Assembly (NCBI RefSeq): GCF_000768675.1
Contig: NZ_AVPI01000030.1
Span: 1 to 48,036 of the forward strand
Length of the DNA: 48,036 nt
DNA from: Knoellia flava TL1
GTDB taxonomy: Bacteria; Actinomycetota; Actinomycetes; Actinomycetales; Dermatophilaceae
Direction: 5' to 3'
The translations under genes and the position numbers were made by a program. Shown piece after piece: positions 36,606 through 44,567 of the stretch (positions are counted from its first letter, which is position 1; each line of letters opens with the position of its first letter). Under the pieces are notes generated by a model. That model had not been told where the DNA came from. It saw only the letters and a list, made by a program, of their open reading frames with translations, and did not search any database.

Positions 36606-37675
36606 GGTGTGGGGACTTCCTCGGCGTGGGACGGGACGAGCTCGGACATGACGCGCAGGGTGGAGAGCCGCTCCTCGACGGTGAGGGCGAAGGGCGAGAC
36701 GCCCAGGGTGGTGACGCCGGCCTCGGCGTAGCGGCCGACGCGGCTGCGGATGCGCTCGGGCGGGCCGATGAGGGCGGTGGCGTCGATGAACTCGACCGGG
36801 ACCGCGGCCGCCGCGTCGCGGTGCTGCCCGGCGAGGAAGAGCTCCTGGACCCGGGCCGCCTCCTCCTCGAAGCCCATCCGGCAGGCGAGCTGGTTGTAGA
36901 AGTTCTTCTCCCGCGAGCCCATGCCGCCGATGTAGAGGGCCGAGTAGGCCGCGACGGCCTGCGCGCCCGCCTCGACGTCATCGGTGACGACGACCGGCAC
37001 GGTCGGCACGATGTCGAACCCGGCCATCGGGTCGTCCTCGGTGCCCTTGCCCGCGGCACGCCGCCCGGTGGCGATCGACCCGAGGATGTCGCCGGAGTGC
37101 TCGGGCGAGAAGAAGATCGCGAGCCACCCGTCGGCGATCTCGCCGGCGAGCTCGAGGTTCTTGGGGCCGACGGCTGCGAGGTAGACCGGCACGTGCTTCT
37201 GGGTCGGCGCGATCGTCAGCTTGAGGGCCTTGCCGGGACCGTCCGGAAGCGGCAGCGTGAAGTGCTCCCCGGCATACTCCACGCGCTCGCGCGCGAGGGC
37301 GCGACGCACGATCTCGACGTACTCGCGCGTGCGGGCCAGCGGCTTGCCGAAGCGGACGCCGTGCCAGCCCTCGCTCACCTGTGGTCCGGAGACACCGAGC
37401 CCGAGGCGGAAGCGTCCGCCGGAGAGGTGGTCGAGCGTCGCGGCCGTCATCGCCGTCATCGCCGGGGTGCGGGCGGGGATCTGCATGACCGCGGAGCCGA
37501 GCCCGATGTGCTCGGTGCGGGCGCCGATCCACGACAGGAACGTCACGGCGTCGCTGCCGTAGGCCTCGGCGACCCACGCGGAGTCGTAGCCCAGCCGATC
37601 GGCCTCGGCGGCCAGGGCGAGCATGTCCTGGCTCGAGGACAGCCCCATGTAGCCGAGGTTCACCGCGAGTCGCAT
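36602..37675 (-). CDS. LLM-class F420-dependent oxidoreductase
   Basis: 357 aa luciferase-like TIM-barrel. LAAEADRLGYDSAWVAEAYGSDAVT, GSAVMQIPARTPAMTAMTAATLD and GRFRLGLGVSGPQVSEGWHG are the strand/loop patterns of the F420-dependent branch. The substrate is unknown. TACGGT ends 6 nt before the ATG, so the mRNA that also carries uppP is probably leaderless. Confidence 0.9.
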   Translation of the reverse strand: MRLAVNLGYMGLSSSQDMLALAAEADRLGYDSAWVAEAYGSDAVTFLSWIGARTEHIGLGSAVMQIPARTPAMTAMTAATLDHLSGGRFRLGLGVSGPQVSEGWHGVRFGKPLARTREYVEIVRRALARERVEYAGEHFTLPLPDGPGKALKLTIAPTQKHVPVYLAAVGPKNLELAGEIADGWLAIFFSPEHSGDILGSIATGRRAAGKGTEDDPMAGFDIVPTVPVVVTDDVEAGAQAVAAYSALYIGGMGSREKNFYNQLACRMGFEEEAARVQELFLAGQHRDAAAAVPVEFIDATALIGPPERIRSRVGRYAEAGVTTLGVSPFALTVEERLSTLRVMSELVPSHAEEVPTP

Positions 37676-37681
37676 GCGCCA

Positions 37682-37687
37682 ACCGTA
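37682..37687 (-). promoter_or_regulatory. -10 element of leaderless F420-type oxidoreductase-uppP promoter
   Basis: TACGGT (minus strand) ends 6 nt before the ATG at 37675. Confidence 0.5.
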
Positions 37688-37740
37688 GTCGGCGCGAGGT
37701 CGTCCGCCGTCACCGAGGGGAACGGTGGAGATCCGTAGGG

Positions 37741-38112
37741 TCAGCGGGCGTCGTCGTCCTCGTCCGAGTCGTCGTCCGAGTCATCGTCGGACTCGTCGTA
37801 CTCCTCGTCGTCGAGCCCGGCGTAGACGCCGTCATCGTCGTCGTCGTCCTCGTCGAGGTCCTCGTCGTCGTCGAGGTCGTCGCGCGCGTCCTCGTCCTCG
37901 TCGGTGTCGTCGCCGGTGTAGACGTCGAGCGGCGTCATCTCGCCGAAGGCCTCGTAGAGCGCGTTGTCGTAGACCTCGAAGGCATCGAGGAGGTCGTCGT
38001 ACGCCGCGGCCACGGTGGGGTCGTCCTCACCCCGGCGGCCCGAGCACGCCTCGAGGTGCCGCTCGAAGGCGGTGACGAGGGAGGACAGGGCGGCACGCGG
38101 GTCGGCGCTCAT
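37741..38112 (-). CDS. Actinobacterial protein with strongly acidic C-terminal tail (function unknown)
   Basis: 123 aa. The N-terminal 65 residues form a helical segment (DPRAALSSLVTAFERHLEA and DALYEAFGEMTPLDVYT), conserved in actinobacterial proteins sometimes labelled primosomal; I do not see a basis for that label. The remaining about 57 residues are almost entirely Asp/Glu with a few Tyr and Ser, encoded by monotonous GAC/GAG codons. ATG at 38112 lies 7 nt after TAGCGT. It is divergent from DUF5703. Confidence 0.85.
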   Translation of the reverse strand: MSADPRAALSSLVTAFERHLEACSGRRGEDDPTVAAAYDDLLDAFEVYDNALYEAFGEMTPLDVYTGDDTDEDEDARDDLDDDEDLDEDDDDDDGVYAGLDDEEYDESDDDSDDDSDEDDDAR

Positions 38113-38119
38113 GTGACAG

Positions 38120-38125
38120 ACGCTA
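38120..38125 (-). promoter_or_regulatory. -10 element of leaderless acidic-protein promoter
   Basis: TAGCGT (minus strand) ends 7 nt before the ATG at 38112. Confidence 0.45.
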
Positions 38126-38139
38126 TCGGACTCGTGCCC

Positions 38140-38145
38140 CACAAT
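38140..38145 (+). promoter_or_regulatory. -10 element of leaderless DUF5703 promoter
   Basis: CACAAT ends 6 nt before the ATG at 38152. Confidence 0.35.
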
Positions 38146-38151
38146 GTGGTG

Positions 38152-38337
38152 ATGGTGGAGTACGAGTACCGGGTCCTCGTCTTCGGCCGCGGGACGAGGC
38201 GCGCCGACATCCGTCGCGCCCTCACCGAGCAGGCCGAGTACGGCCACTGGGAACTGCACCGGACCCGCATCTACATGGGTGGGACGACGCGAACCTGGTT
38301 GCGGCGCAAGATCATCCGCGTCCCGCGCGCCTCCTGA
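38152..38337 (+). CDS. DUF5703 family small protein
   Basis: 61 aa, basic. MVEYEYRVLVFGRGTRRAD followed by ALTEQAEYGHWELHRTRIY is the whole conserved domain of this actinobacterial family; the function is unknown. ATG at 38152 was chosen over an upstream frame that runs through the divergent gene; GTG at 38149 is possible. It faces the M20 peptidase gene across 30 bp. Confidence 0.85.
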   Translation: MVEYEYRVLVFGRGTRRADIRRALTEQAEYGHWELHRTRIYMGGTTRTWLRRKIIRVPRAS

Positions 38338-38367
38338 GCTCCGCCCGGCCGGCGTCGGTCGAACCCC

Positions 38368-39696
38368 TCAGCAGGTCTCGATGAGCCGCTGGAGCACGCG
38401 CGTGCCGAAGCGCAGCGACTCGGTCGGGACGCGCTCGTCGATGCCGTGGAACATCGGCGCGAAGTCGAGGTCGGCGGGCAGGCGCAGCGGCGCGAAGCCG
38501 TAGCCGGTGATTCCCAGCAGCGACAGTGCCTTGTTGTCGGTGCCGCCGGAGAGGCAGTACGGCAGCACTTCGGCCTCGGGGTCCTCGGCGCGCAGGGCCT
38601 CGACCATGGCGTCGACCAGGGCTCCCTCGAAGGGCGCGTCGAGCGCGATGTCGCGGTGGAGAACCTCGACCTCGACGTGCTCGCCGACGAGCTCGCGGAT
38701 CGTCCGCATGAGGTCGTCCTCGTGCCCGGGCAGGAAGCGGCAGTCGACGTTGGCGTGGGCGTGCTGTGGGATGACGTTGTGCTTGTAGCCGGCGTCGAGC
38801 ATGGTCACGTTGCTCGTGTCCTGGAGGGTGCCTCGCACGAACCCCTGTGCTCCGCCGAGGTGGTCGAGCAGCTCGTCGATGTCCTCGTCCGAGTAGGCGA
38901 CGCCGGTGATCTCACTCAGCCCGTCGAGCAGGGTGCGGACCGACGGGATGAACTCGCGCGGCCACTTGTGGGCTGCGAGCCGGCTCAGCGCCTCGGCGAG
39001 CCGGGCGATCGGGTTCTCGTCGTTGGGCACCGAGCCGTGGCCGGCACGGCCGTGCGCGGTGAGCCGGATCCAGGCGATGCCCTTCTCCGCGGTCTGGAGC
39101 AGGTAGGCGCGCTTCTCGCCGCCGTCCGCCGTGGGGACGGTGACGCTGTAGCCGCCGACCTCGCTGATCGCCTCGGTGACGCCCTCGAAGAGGTCCGGTC
39201 GGTGCTCGACGAGGTGGTGCGAGCCGTGCACTCCCCCGGCCTCCTCGTCGGCGAAGAACGCGACGACGAGGTCGCGCGGCGGCACGATGCCCTCACGGGC
39301 GATGTGGCGCACGCACGCGAGGATCATCGCGTCCATGTCCTTCATGTCGACGGCCCCGCGCCCCCAGATGCAGCCGTCCTTCTCGACGGCCGCGAAGGGG
39401 TCGACCGACCAGTCCTCGGCGTTGGCCGGCACGACGTCGAGGTGGCCGTGGATGCAGAGGGCGCCGCGCGTCCGGTCGGCACCCGGGATCCGGACGACGA
39501 CCGAGGTGCGCCCGGGCTGGGACTCGACGGTCTCGGGGTCGAGACCCACCTCGCGCAGGAGGCGGTCGACGTGCTCGGCGGCCTCCCTCTCCCCCGGTCC
39601 GGAGCCGTCGCCGTAGTTCGACGTGTCGATGCGGATGAGGTCGCGGCAGATGCCGACGACCTCGTCCTCGGGGCGGCTCTTCGTCGTCTCCGTCAT
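38368..39696 (-). CDS. M20-family metallopeptidase (dipeptidase/deacylase)
   Basis: 442 aa di-zinc hydrolase. HGHLDVV (His85, Asp87), GRGAVDMKD (Asp117 bridging), DEEAGG (Glu151/152) and later SGGTDNK and FHGIDE give the full metal and catalytic set. A lid/dimerisation domain lies between about 190 and 310. The family cleaves dipeptides or N-acyl amino acids; the substrate is unknown. ATG at 39696 was chosen because the longer frame runs antisense through the tRNA gene, and TAGTCT ends 7 nt before it. Confidence 0.94.
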   Translation of the reverse strand: MTETTKSRPEDEVVGICRDLIRIDTSNYGDGSGPGEREAAEHVDRLLREVGLDPETVESQPGRTSVVVRIPGADRTRGALCIHGHLDVVPANAEDWSVDPFAAVEKDGCIWGRGAVDMKDMDAMILACVRHIAREGIVPPRDLVVAFFADEEAGGVHGSHHLVEHRPDLFEGVTEAISEVGGYSVTVPTADGGEKRAYLLQTAEKGIAWIRLTAHGRAGHGSVPNDENPIARLAEALSRLAAHKWPREFIPSVRTLLDGLSEITGVAYSDEDIDELLDHLGGAQGFVRGTLQDTSNVTMLDAGYKHNVIPQHAHANVDCRFLPGHEDDLMRTIRELVGEHVEVEVLHRDIALDAPFEGALVDAMVEALRAEDPEAEVLPYCLSGGTDNKALSLLGITGYGFAPLRLPADLDFAPMFHGIDERVPTESLRFGTRVLQRLIETC

Positions 39697-39703
39697 GGTT
39701 TCC

Positions 39704-39709
39704 AGACTA
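39704..39709 (-). promoter_or_regulatory. -10 element of leaderless M20 peptidase promoter
   Basis: TAGTCT (minus strand) ends 7 nt before the ATG at 39696. Confidence 0.5.
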
Positions 39710-39747
39710 GGCCGAGGGGTCGATTTCGCTCGGGCCGGTATGCCGTG

Positions 39748-39753
39748 TAAAGT
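39748..39753 (+). promoter_or_regulatory. Possible -10 element for tRNA-Leu
   Basis: TAAAGT is the most AT-rich hexamer in the 103-bp gap before the tRNA. It is 46 bp upstream of the tRNA 5' end and directly follows an octamer copy (39738-39745). The -35 is weak (TTCGCT, 39725-39730). Confidence 0.3.
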
Positions 39754-39799
39754 TCCCGCTCGTTGCAGGCACCGCCCCACCGGGGCTTGCAGACACCTC

Positions 39800-39887
39800 G
39801 TCCGGGTGGCGGAATTGGCAGACGCGCTAGCTTGAGGTGCTAGTCCTCGTATAGAGGGTGGGGGTTCAAGTCCCCCCTCGGACACCA
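39800..39887 (+). tRNA. tRNA-Leu (anticodon GAG)
   Basis: The acceptor stem GTCCGGG pairs with CTCGGAC (one G-U). The anticodon stem CTAGC/GCTAG encloses the loop TTGAGGT, giving anticodon GAG for CUC/CUU codons. A long variable arm typical of tRNA-Leu follows, then GGGGGTTCAAGTCCCCC as T-arm. CCA is encoded (39885-39887). A strong terminator starts 3 bp downstream. Confidence 0.97.
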
Positions 39888-39889
39888 CG

Positions 39890-39926
39890 ACGCCCCGAGT
39901 TCCTGCAGGTCAGGAGCTCGGGGCGT
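39890..39926 (+). terminator. Terminator of tRNA-Leu
   Basis: ACGCCCCGAG (39890-39899) pairs with CTCGGGGCGT (39917-39926) over 10 bp, and the inner TCCTG/CAGGA extends it. T-rich TTCCTCGTT follows. Confidence 0.75.
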
Positions 39927-40062
39927 TCCTCGTTCCGCAGGTCGCCATCGTCGGCTGTGGTCGCCGAGCCGGGGCCCGTTCGGGTCATTGACCGTCCACC
40001 ACACCCGGCGGGAGAGTCCGAACCGGGTCGCTGCCGACCGGGGCCGCCCGTGAGGAGGAGCC

Positions 40063-40878
40063 ATGGCGCGACGAGCACTCCTGGCGGTGACCGCGGCAGC
40101 CGCGGCGACCGCCGTTCTTCTCGGTGTGCCGGGTGGTGCCGCAGCCGACGGACCGGGTGCGACGGGAGTCGGGCTCCTTCCCGACGTCGTCGAGGAGGTG
40201 CCCTCGCACCTCCAGGTCCAGAACACCCAGCAGCGAGAGTGGCTTCGTTTCACGACCGTGCACATCAACATCGGCGTGGGCAACCTGCAAGTCCGCGGCG
40301 GCGGCCAGGTCGAGCCGTGCGAGATCGACGGCGAGAGCTACCCGCAGTGCACCGTCGCCACGCAGGAGATCCTCGACGCGCAGGGTGACGTCGTGCAGAC
40401 CCGACCGGCCGGCGTCGCCGTGTTCCACCCGGAGCACAACCACTGGCACCAGTCGACCGTGGCCGAGTTCGCCGTGCGCTCGGCCCTCGACGGGCCGAGC
40501 CTCGTCGACGGCGCCAAGATCACCTTCTGCTTCGTCGACGTGGAGTTCACCGGCGCGACGGGCTCGCTCAAGAAGGAGCAGCCGCGGACCTACTGGGAGT
40601 GCAACGGCGACCTCCAGGGCCTGGCCTCGGGCTGGGCCGACAGCTACCACCAGTCGACTCCACTCCAGGAGCTCGACGTCACCGGCCTGCCGGCCGGCAC
40701 GTACTACCTCACGCACCTCGCCGACCCCGACGACCACTGGCTCGAGAGCAACGAGGACAACAACTTCACTTGGGTGCGGTTCCGCCTCTCCCGCAAGGGA
40801 GCCAACCCCGAGGTCACGGTGCTCGACTCCTCACCGTGCGTCCCACAGGTCATCTGCGGCTTCGGCGGCAACCCCTGA
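40063..40878 (+). CDS. Secreted lysyl-oxidase-like protein
   Basis: 271 aa with a Sec signal peptide (MARRALL then a hydrophobic core, cleavage after GGAAA near residue 28). FHPEHNHWHQ (121-130) contains the HxHxH copper ligands, and SYHQSTPLQELDVTGLPAGTYYL matches the lysyl-oxidase segment around the quinone-forming Tyr. HWLESNEDNN resembles the family C-terminus. Animal members oxidise lysines in collagen; for a bacterium the substrate is unknown. It is preceded by 175 bp holding the tRNA terminator and a GGAGGAG ribosome site, and is flanked by unrelated genes. Confidence 0.85.
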   Translation: MARRALLAVTAAAAATAVLLGVPGGAAADGPGATGVGLLPDVVEEVPSHLQVQNTQQREWLRFTTVHINIGVGNLQVRGGGQVEPCEIDGESYPQCTVATQEILDAQGDVVQTRPAGVAVFHPEHNHWHQSTVAEFAVRSALDGPSLVDGAKITFCFVDVEFTGATGSLKKEQPRTYWECNGDLQGLASGWADSYHQSTPLQELDVTGLPAGTYYLTHLADPDDHWLESNEDNNFTWVRFRLSRKGANPEVTVLDSSPCVPQVICGFGGNP

Positions 40879-40890
40879 CGACCCTGTCCG

Positions 40891-40930
40891 GCCGCGCTCA
40901 GCCGCGCTCAGCCGCGCTCAGCCGCGCTCG
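40891..40930. repeat. 10-bp tandem repeat, four copies
   Basis: GCCGCGCTCA occurs at 40891, 40901 and 40911, with GCCGCGCTCG at 40921. The array spans the gap between the lysyl oxidase and transporter genes and runs into the transporter's stop and last codons. Confidence 0.85.
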
Positions 40931-41814
40931 GACGCGCGATCCCGGGACCGCTCCGCGACGAGGACCTTCCGGTTGCGCACGATCATCCCGAAGATGCCCG
41001 CGATCGGGAACATGAGGACGCCGTAGACCGCGGCCGGGATCGACATCTGCGCGTTGCCGAGGACCGTGATGGCCATGGCGATGGCGAGCGTGCTGTTGTG
41101 GATCCCGATCTCGAAGCCGCTCGCCACGGCCTGGTCCTCGGAAAGACCGAGGCGGCGCGGGACGGCATAGCCGATCGACAGCGACAGGATGCAGAAGATC
41201 GCCGCGATGAGTCCGACCTCGGCGAGGTAGTCCGAGATGTTCTCGCGCTCGGTCCACATGGCGGCGAGGACGACGAGGACGAGCATGACTGCCGACGCGG
41301 TGCGGACCGGCCGGTCCATGCGGTCGGCGAACTCGGGTGAGCGTCGGCGGACGAGCATGCCGATGACGACGGGGACCAGGACGATCGCGAAGACCTGCAG
41401 CAGCTTGTCGAGCTGCAGGCCGACCCGCTCCCCCTCGTCGACGAAGTGGCCGATCGCCCAGTTGGTGACGAGCGGGAGTGAGACGACGGCGATGATCGAG
41501 TTGATCGCGGTGAGCGTGATGTTGAGCGCCACGTCGCCGCGGAAGAGGTAGCTGTAGAGGTTGGCGGTGGTGCCGCCGGGCGACGCCGCGAGGATCATGA
41601 AGCCGACCGCGAGCAGCGGCGCGAGGCCGAAGAGCTCGACGAGGCCGAACGCGATGACGGGGAGCACGAGCAGCTGGCAGACGAGCGTCGTCGTCACGGC
41701 CCGGGGATTCTGCTTGACGCGCCGGAAGTCGGCGGTGGTGAGCGAGAGGCCGAGCCCGAACATGATGACGGCGAGCGGGATCGGCAGCCCGATCGTGAGA
41801 AGCGCGGAATCCAT
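40918..41814 (-). CDS. Bile acid:sodium symporter family (BASS) transporter
   Basis: 298 aa with about nine to ten membrane segments. FMILAASPGGTTANLYSYLFRGDVALNITLTAINS and EIGIHNSTLAIAMA are the two unwound-helix crossover motifs of BASS proteins, which bind Na+ and an organic anion. The substrate is unknown. The C-terminal tail ERSRDRASERG is encoded by the end of a 10-bp tandem repeat, so tail length may vary among strains. TACCCT ends 7 nt before the ATG. Confidence 0.92.
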   Translation of the reverse strand: MDSALLTIGLPIPLAVIMFGLGLSLTTADFRRVKQNPRAVTTTLVCQLLVLPVIAFGLVELFGLAPLLAVGFMILAASPGGTTANLYSYLFRGDVALNITLTAINSIIAVVSLPLVTNWAIGHFVDEGERVGLQLDKLLQVFAIVLVPVVIGMLVRRRSPEFADRMDRPVRTASAVMLVLVVLAAMWTERENISDYLAEVGLIAAIFCILSLSIGYAVPRRLGLSEDQAVASGFEIGIHNSTLAIAMAITVLGNAQMSIPAAVYGVLMFPIAGIFGMIVRNRKVLVAERSRDRASERG

Positions 41815-41821
41815 GCGCCGG

Positions 41822-41827
41822 AGGGTA
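41822..41827 (-). promoter_or_regulatory. -10 element of leaderless BASS transporter promoter
   Basis: TACCCT (minus strand) ends 7 nt before the ATG at 41814. Confidence 0.45.
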
Positions 41828-41844
41828 CCGCCCGGCGCTTCGGG

Positions 41845-43356
41845 TCAGGGCTGGTACGCGTCAGCCGCCTGGCGCAGTCTGTCGAACGGTTCGGCGAGGG
41901 CCGCGGCGCCCGGCTGGGTGAGCTTGCCGTCCTCCGCCGCCTGGCTCAGCTCCTTCTCGATGTCGTCCACGAGCGAGGACACCGCAGGAGCGTCCTCGTC
42001 GCGCACCTTGGCGTCGATGTCGCGCAGCTTGTCCGAGATGGTCCCGGCCACGTCCGCCTCGATGTCGCCGCTCTGCCGCGCGTCGCGCAGGCTCGACTGG
42101 AAGTCGGCGACCGCAGCACTCACGGCCGCGCCCGTGTCGGCCGGAGTCGTGGGGGTGGCGGACGGCGTGGGCGTCGTCGTGATCGTCACCGTCGGGTTGG
42201 GGGTCTGCGTCTCGGGCGTGGGCGTCGGCGTCGGCGTCTCCGACGGTGCCTCGGAGGTCTGGGACACGGTCGGCGTCGTCGAGGGCGTCTCGGCGCCGCC
42301 GTCGTCCCTGCCCTGCAGGAGGTACCACAGGCCGGTGGCAGCGAGTGCGAGGGCGAGCAGCAGCAGCCAGACCCACGCTCGCGACTCGCGTCGCTCGGGC
42401 TCGAGGTCCCGCCTGTATGCCGGCTCGACCCACCTCTCCTCAGTCGGCTCCGGTGGTGGCGCGACGGTCGGGGGCGCAACGCCGCCGGCGGCCGCCGGGA
42501 GCACCTCGGTGAGCGCCGGCGCCCGGTGGGCACGCAGCAGCTCGGCCACCTCCCGGCCGGACTGGGGCCGGTGGGCGGGGTCCTTGGCGAGCAGGCCCGC
42601 GATGAGCCCGGCGAGATCCGGGGGTGCGTCGGGACGCAGGTCGCGCACGTCGGGTGGGACCTCGTGGGCGTGCTTCATGAGGATGGCGACGGGCGTCGGC
42701 GCCGAGAACGGCGGCGTGCCGGTGAGCAGCGTCGTGAGGACGCAGCCGAGGGCATAGAGGTCGGCCCGGGCGTCGACCCGCTGGCCGGTGGCCTGCTCGG
42801 GCGCGAGGTACTCGGCGGTGCCGACGATCGTGTCGGTCATCGTCAGCTGGTGGCCGTGGCCGAGCGCCTCGTCGACGAGCTGGGTGATGCCGAAGTCGAG
42901 AACCTTGGCGGTGCCGTCGGCGGCGTAGGCGATGTTGCCCGGCTTGATGTCGCGGTGGACGATGCCCGCGTCGTGGGCGGCCTGGAGCGCACTCGCGACC
43001 TCCTCGCCGATGATCCGGACCTCCTCGACCGCGAAGGGCCCGGAGTCGCGCACCTGCTCGGCGAGGGTCGGCCCCGGCAGGAGCTCCATGACGAGGTATG
43101 CCGTGTGCTCCTCGACCCCGGTGTCGTAGACCGTGACGATGTGGGGGTGGTTGAGCGCGGCCGTGGCCCGGGCCTCTCGGCGGAACCGCTCCCCCGCGTT
43201 GTCGCTGTCGGGACCGGTGAGGTCGAGCGTCTTCACCGCGACCTCGCGGCCGAGCATCTCGTCCTGGGCACGCCAGACGACGGCCATGCCACCCCTCCCC
43301 AGAGGGGCTCCGAGTCGATAACGGCCGCCGAGCAGCCGTCCCTGCGTCTGGGTCAT
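41845..43356 (-). CDS. Transmembrane serine/threonine protein kinase (PknB-like)
   Basis: 503 aa. An N-terminal Hanks kinase domain has the Gly-loop LGRGGMAVVW (19-28), Lys42, HRDIKPGN (134-141) and DFG (154-156), plus APE in YLAPEQATG. A proline/charged linker leads to one transmembrane helix (about 330-350), then a Thr/Pro-rich stalk and a helical extracellular domain of about 90 residues. No PASTA repeats are seen, so it is not a canonical PknB. ATG at 43356 has GAGGAGAAGG upstream. Confidence 0.93.
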   Translation of the reverse strand: MTQTQGRLLGGRYRLGAPLGRGGMAVVWRAQDEMLGREVAVKTLDLTGPDSDNAGERFRREARATAALNHPHIVTVYDTGVEEHTAYLVMELLPGPTLAEQVRDSGPFAVEEVRIIGEEVASALQAAHDAGIVHRDIKPGNIAYAADGTAKVLDFGITQLVDEALGHGHQLTMTDTIVGTAEYLAPEQATGQRVDARADLYALGCVLTTLLTGTPPFSAPTPVAILMKHAHEVPPDVRDLRPDAPPDLAGLIAGLLAKDPAHRPQSGREVAELLRAHRAPALTEVLPAAAGGVAPPTVAPPPEPTEERWVEPAYRRDLEPERRESRAWVWLLLLALALAATGLWYLLQGRDDGGAETPSTTPTVSQTSEAPSETPTPTPTPETQTPNPTVTITTTPTPSATPTTPADTGAAVSAAVADFQSSLRDARQSGDIEADVAGTISDKLRDIDAKVRDEDAPAVSSLVDDIEKELSQAAEDGKLTQPGAAALAEPFDRLRQAADAYQP

Positions 43357-43400
43357 CCTTCTCCTCGCGTGGGGCGCTCCGTCGACACTAGTGCCTCCCA

Positions 43401-43406
43401 TAGGCT
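43401..43406 (+). promoter_or_regulatory. -10 element of leaderless HipA-like kinase promoter
   Basis: TAGGCT ends 6 nt before the GTG at 43413. It probably drives the four-gene unit 43413-45682. Confidence 0.5.
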
Positions 43407-43412
43407 GGGTCC

Positions 43413-44177
43413 GTGCTGCCCCACATCACCGCGACGCGGTTCGTCACCCCGCTGCGCGAGGGCGGGTCCCTCCCCGGCATCGTCGAGGGCTCGGACGACG
43501 GCACCTACGTCGTCAAGTTCCGCGGCGCGGGCCAGGGGCTCAAGGTCCTCGTCGCCGAGGTGGTCGTCGGCGAGCTCGCCCGGCGCCTCGGCATCCGCGT
43601 CCCGGAGATGGCGGTCATCGACATGCCGACGGCGATCGCGCGCTACGAGGCCGACGAGGAGGTCCAGGATCTCCTGAACGCGAGCCCCGGAACGAACCTC
43701 GCGGTCGACTTCCTGCCCGGCTCCTTCGGCTACGACGGCTCCCGCCCGCCGTCCGCCGAGGAGGCCGCCGACATCGTCTGGCTCGACGCCTTCACCGCCA
43801 ACGTCGACCGCACGTGGTCCAACCCCAACCTCCTCGTGTGGCACCGGCAGGTCTGGGCGATCGACCACGGCGCGGCGATCTGGTTCCACCACTCGTGGCC
43901 CAGCCGCGGCGCTGACGCCGCACGCTTCGCCGCGCAGCCGTTCGACGCGTCGCAGCACGTGCTCGGCGACGTCGCCGGCGACGCGGGTGCAGCACACTCG
44001 AGGGCTGTCGCCGCCCTGACGCCGGAGGCGATCGCCGACGTCGTCGGGCTCGTCCCCGAGGAGTGGCTCGAGACCGCTCCGGGACTCGACGACGCGGACG
44101 CGGTGCGCGCGGCCTACGTGGAGCACCTCACCCGACGGCTCGAGAACGCCGGTGCCTGGTGGGAGGCAGGGGCATGA
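43413..44177 (+). CDS. HipA-like kinase family protein
   Basis: 254 aa. It has a compact kinase core: VVKFRG (Lys35), DAFTANVDRTWSNPNLL (125-141, catalytic Asp in NVDR and Asn for Mg) and AIDHG (149-153). It lacks the HipA N-terminal domain and no hipB-like antitoxin is adjacent, so it is not a standard hipBA pair. The start overlaps nothing upstream; the stop overlaps the DUF3037 start by 4 bp, a pairing I recognise as recurring. The substrate is unknown. Confidence 0.87.
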   Translation: MLPHITATRFVTPLREGGSLPGIVEGSDDGTYVVKFRGAGQGLKVLVAEVVVGELARRLGIRVPEMAVIDMPTAIARYEADEEVQDLLNASPGTNLAVDFLPGSFGYDGSRPPSAEEAADIVWLDAFTANVDRTWSNPNLLVWHRQVWAIDHGAAIWFHHSWPSRGADAARFAAQPFDASQHVLGDVAGDAGAAHSRAVAALTPEAIADVVGLVPEEWLETAPGLDDADAVRAAYVEHLTRRLENAGAWWEAGA

Positions 44178-44554
44178 GCGGTCACCCCTACCAGTACGTC
44201 GTGCTGCGCTGTGTCCCTCGCGTCGACCGCGGTGAGTGCCTCAACGTCGGCGTCGTCCTCTACTCGCAGTCGGCCGGCTTCCTCCGGGCCGCGTGCCACG
44301 TCGACGAGGACCGGCTCCTCGCCTTCGCCCCGGGCGTGGACGTCGAGGCGGTCCGGGCGTCGCTCGCCGTCGTCGACGACGTGTGTGCCGGCACTGGCGG
44401 AGGTGGGCGTCCGACACTGTCGACGCCCGGGAGGCGCTTCGGGTGGCTCACCGCTCCGCGCAGCACCGTGATCCAGCCGTCGGGTGTGCACGGTGGCACC
44501 GCCGAGGACCCCGAGGCCGAGCTGCAGGCCCTGCTCGACCGACTCGTCCGCTGA
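44174..44554 (+). CDS. DUF3037 family protein
   Basis: 126 aa. The N-terminus YQYVVLRCVPRVDRGECLNVGVVLYS is the DUF3037 signature. The function is unknown. ATG at 44174 overlaps the HipA-like kinase stop (ATGA), so the two proteins are made together and may act as a pair. Confidence 0.88.
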   Translation: MSGHPYQYVVLRCVPRVDRGECLNVGVVLYSQSAGFLRAACHVDEDRLLAFAPGVDVEAVRASLAVVDDVCAGTGGGGRPTLSTPGRRFGWLTAPRSTVIQPSGVHGGTAEDPEAELQALLDRLVR

Positions 44555-44567
44555 CCACCGACGTCGT

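Noticed and set aside
39840-40283. 147-codon minus-strand frame beside the tRNA
   Set aside because: It reads through the tRNA-Leu 3' end in antisense, a known false-gene pattern, and overlaps the lysyl oxidase gene.
43413-44554. hipBA toxin-antitoxin pair
   Set aside because: There is no small helix-turn-helix antitoxin; the partner is DUF3037, downstream rather than upstream, and the kinase lacks the HipA N-terminal domain.
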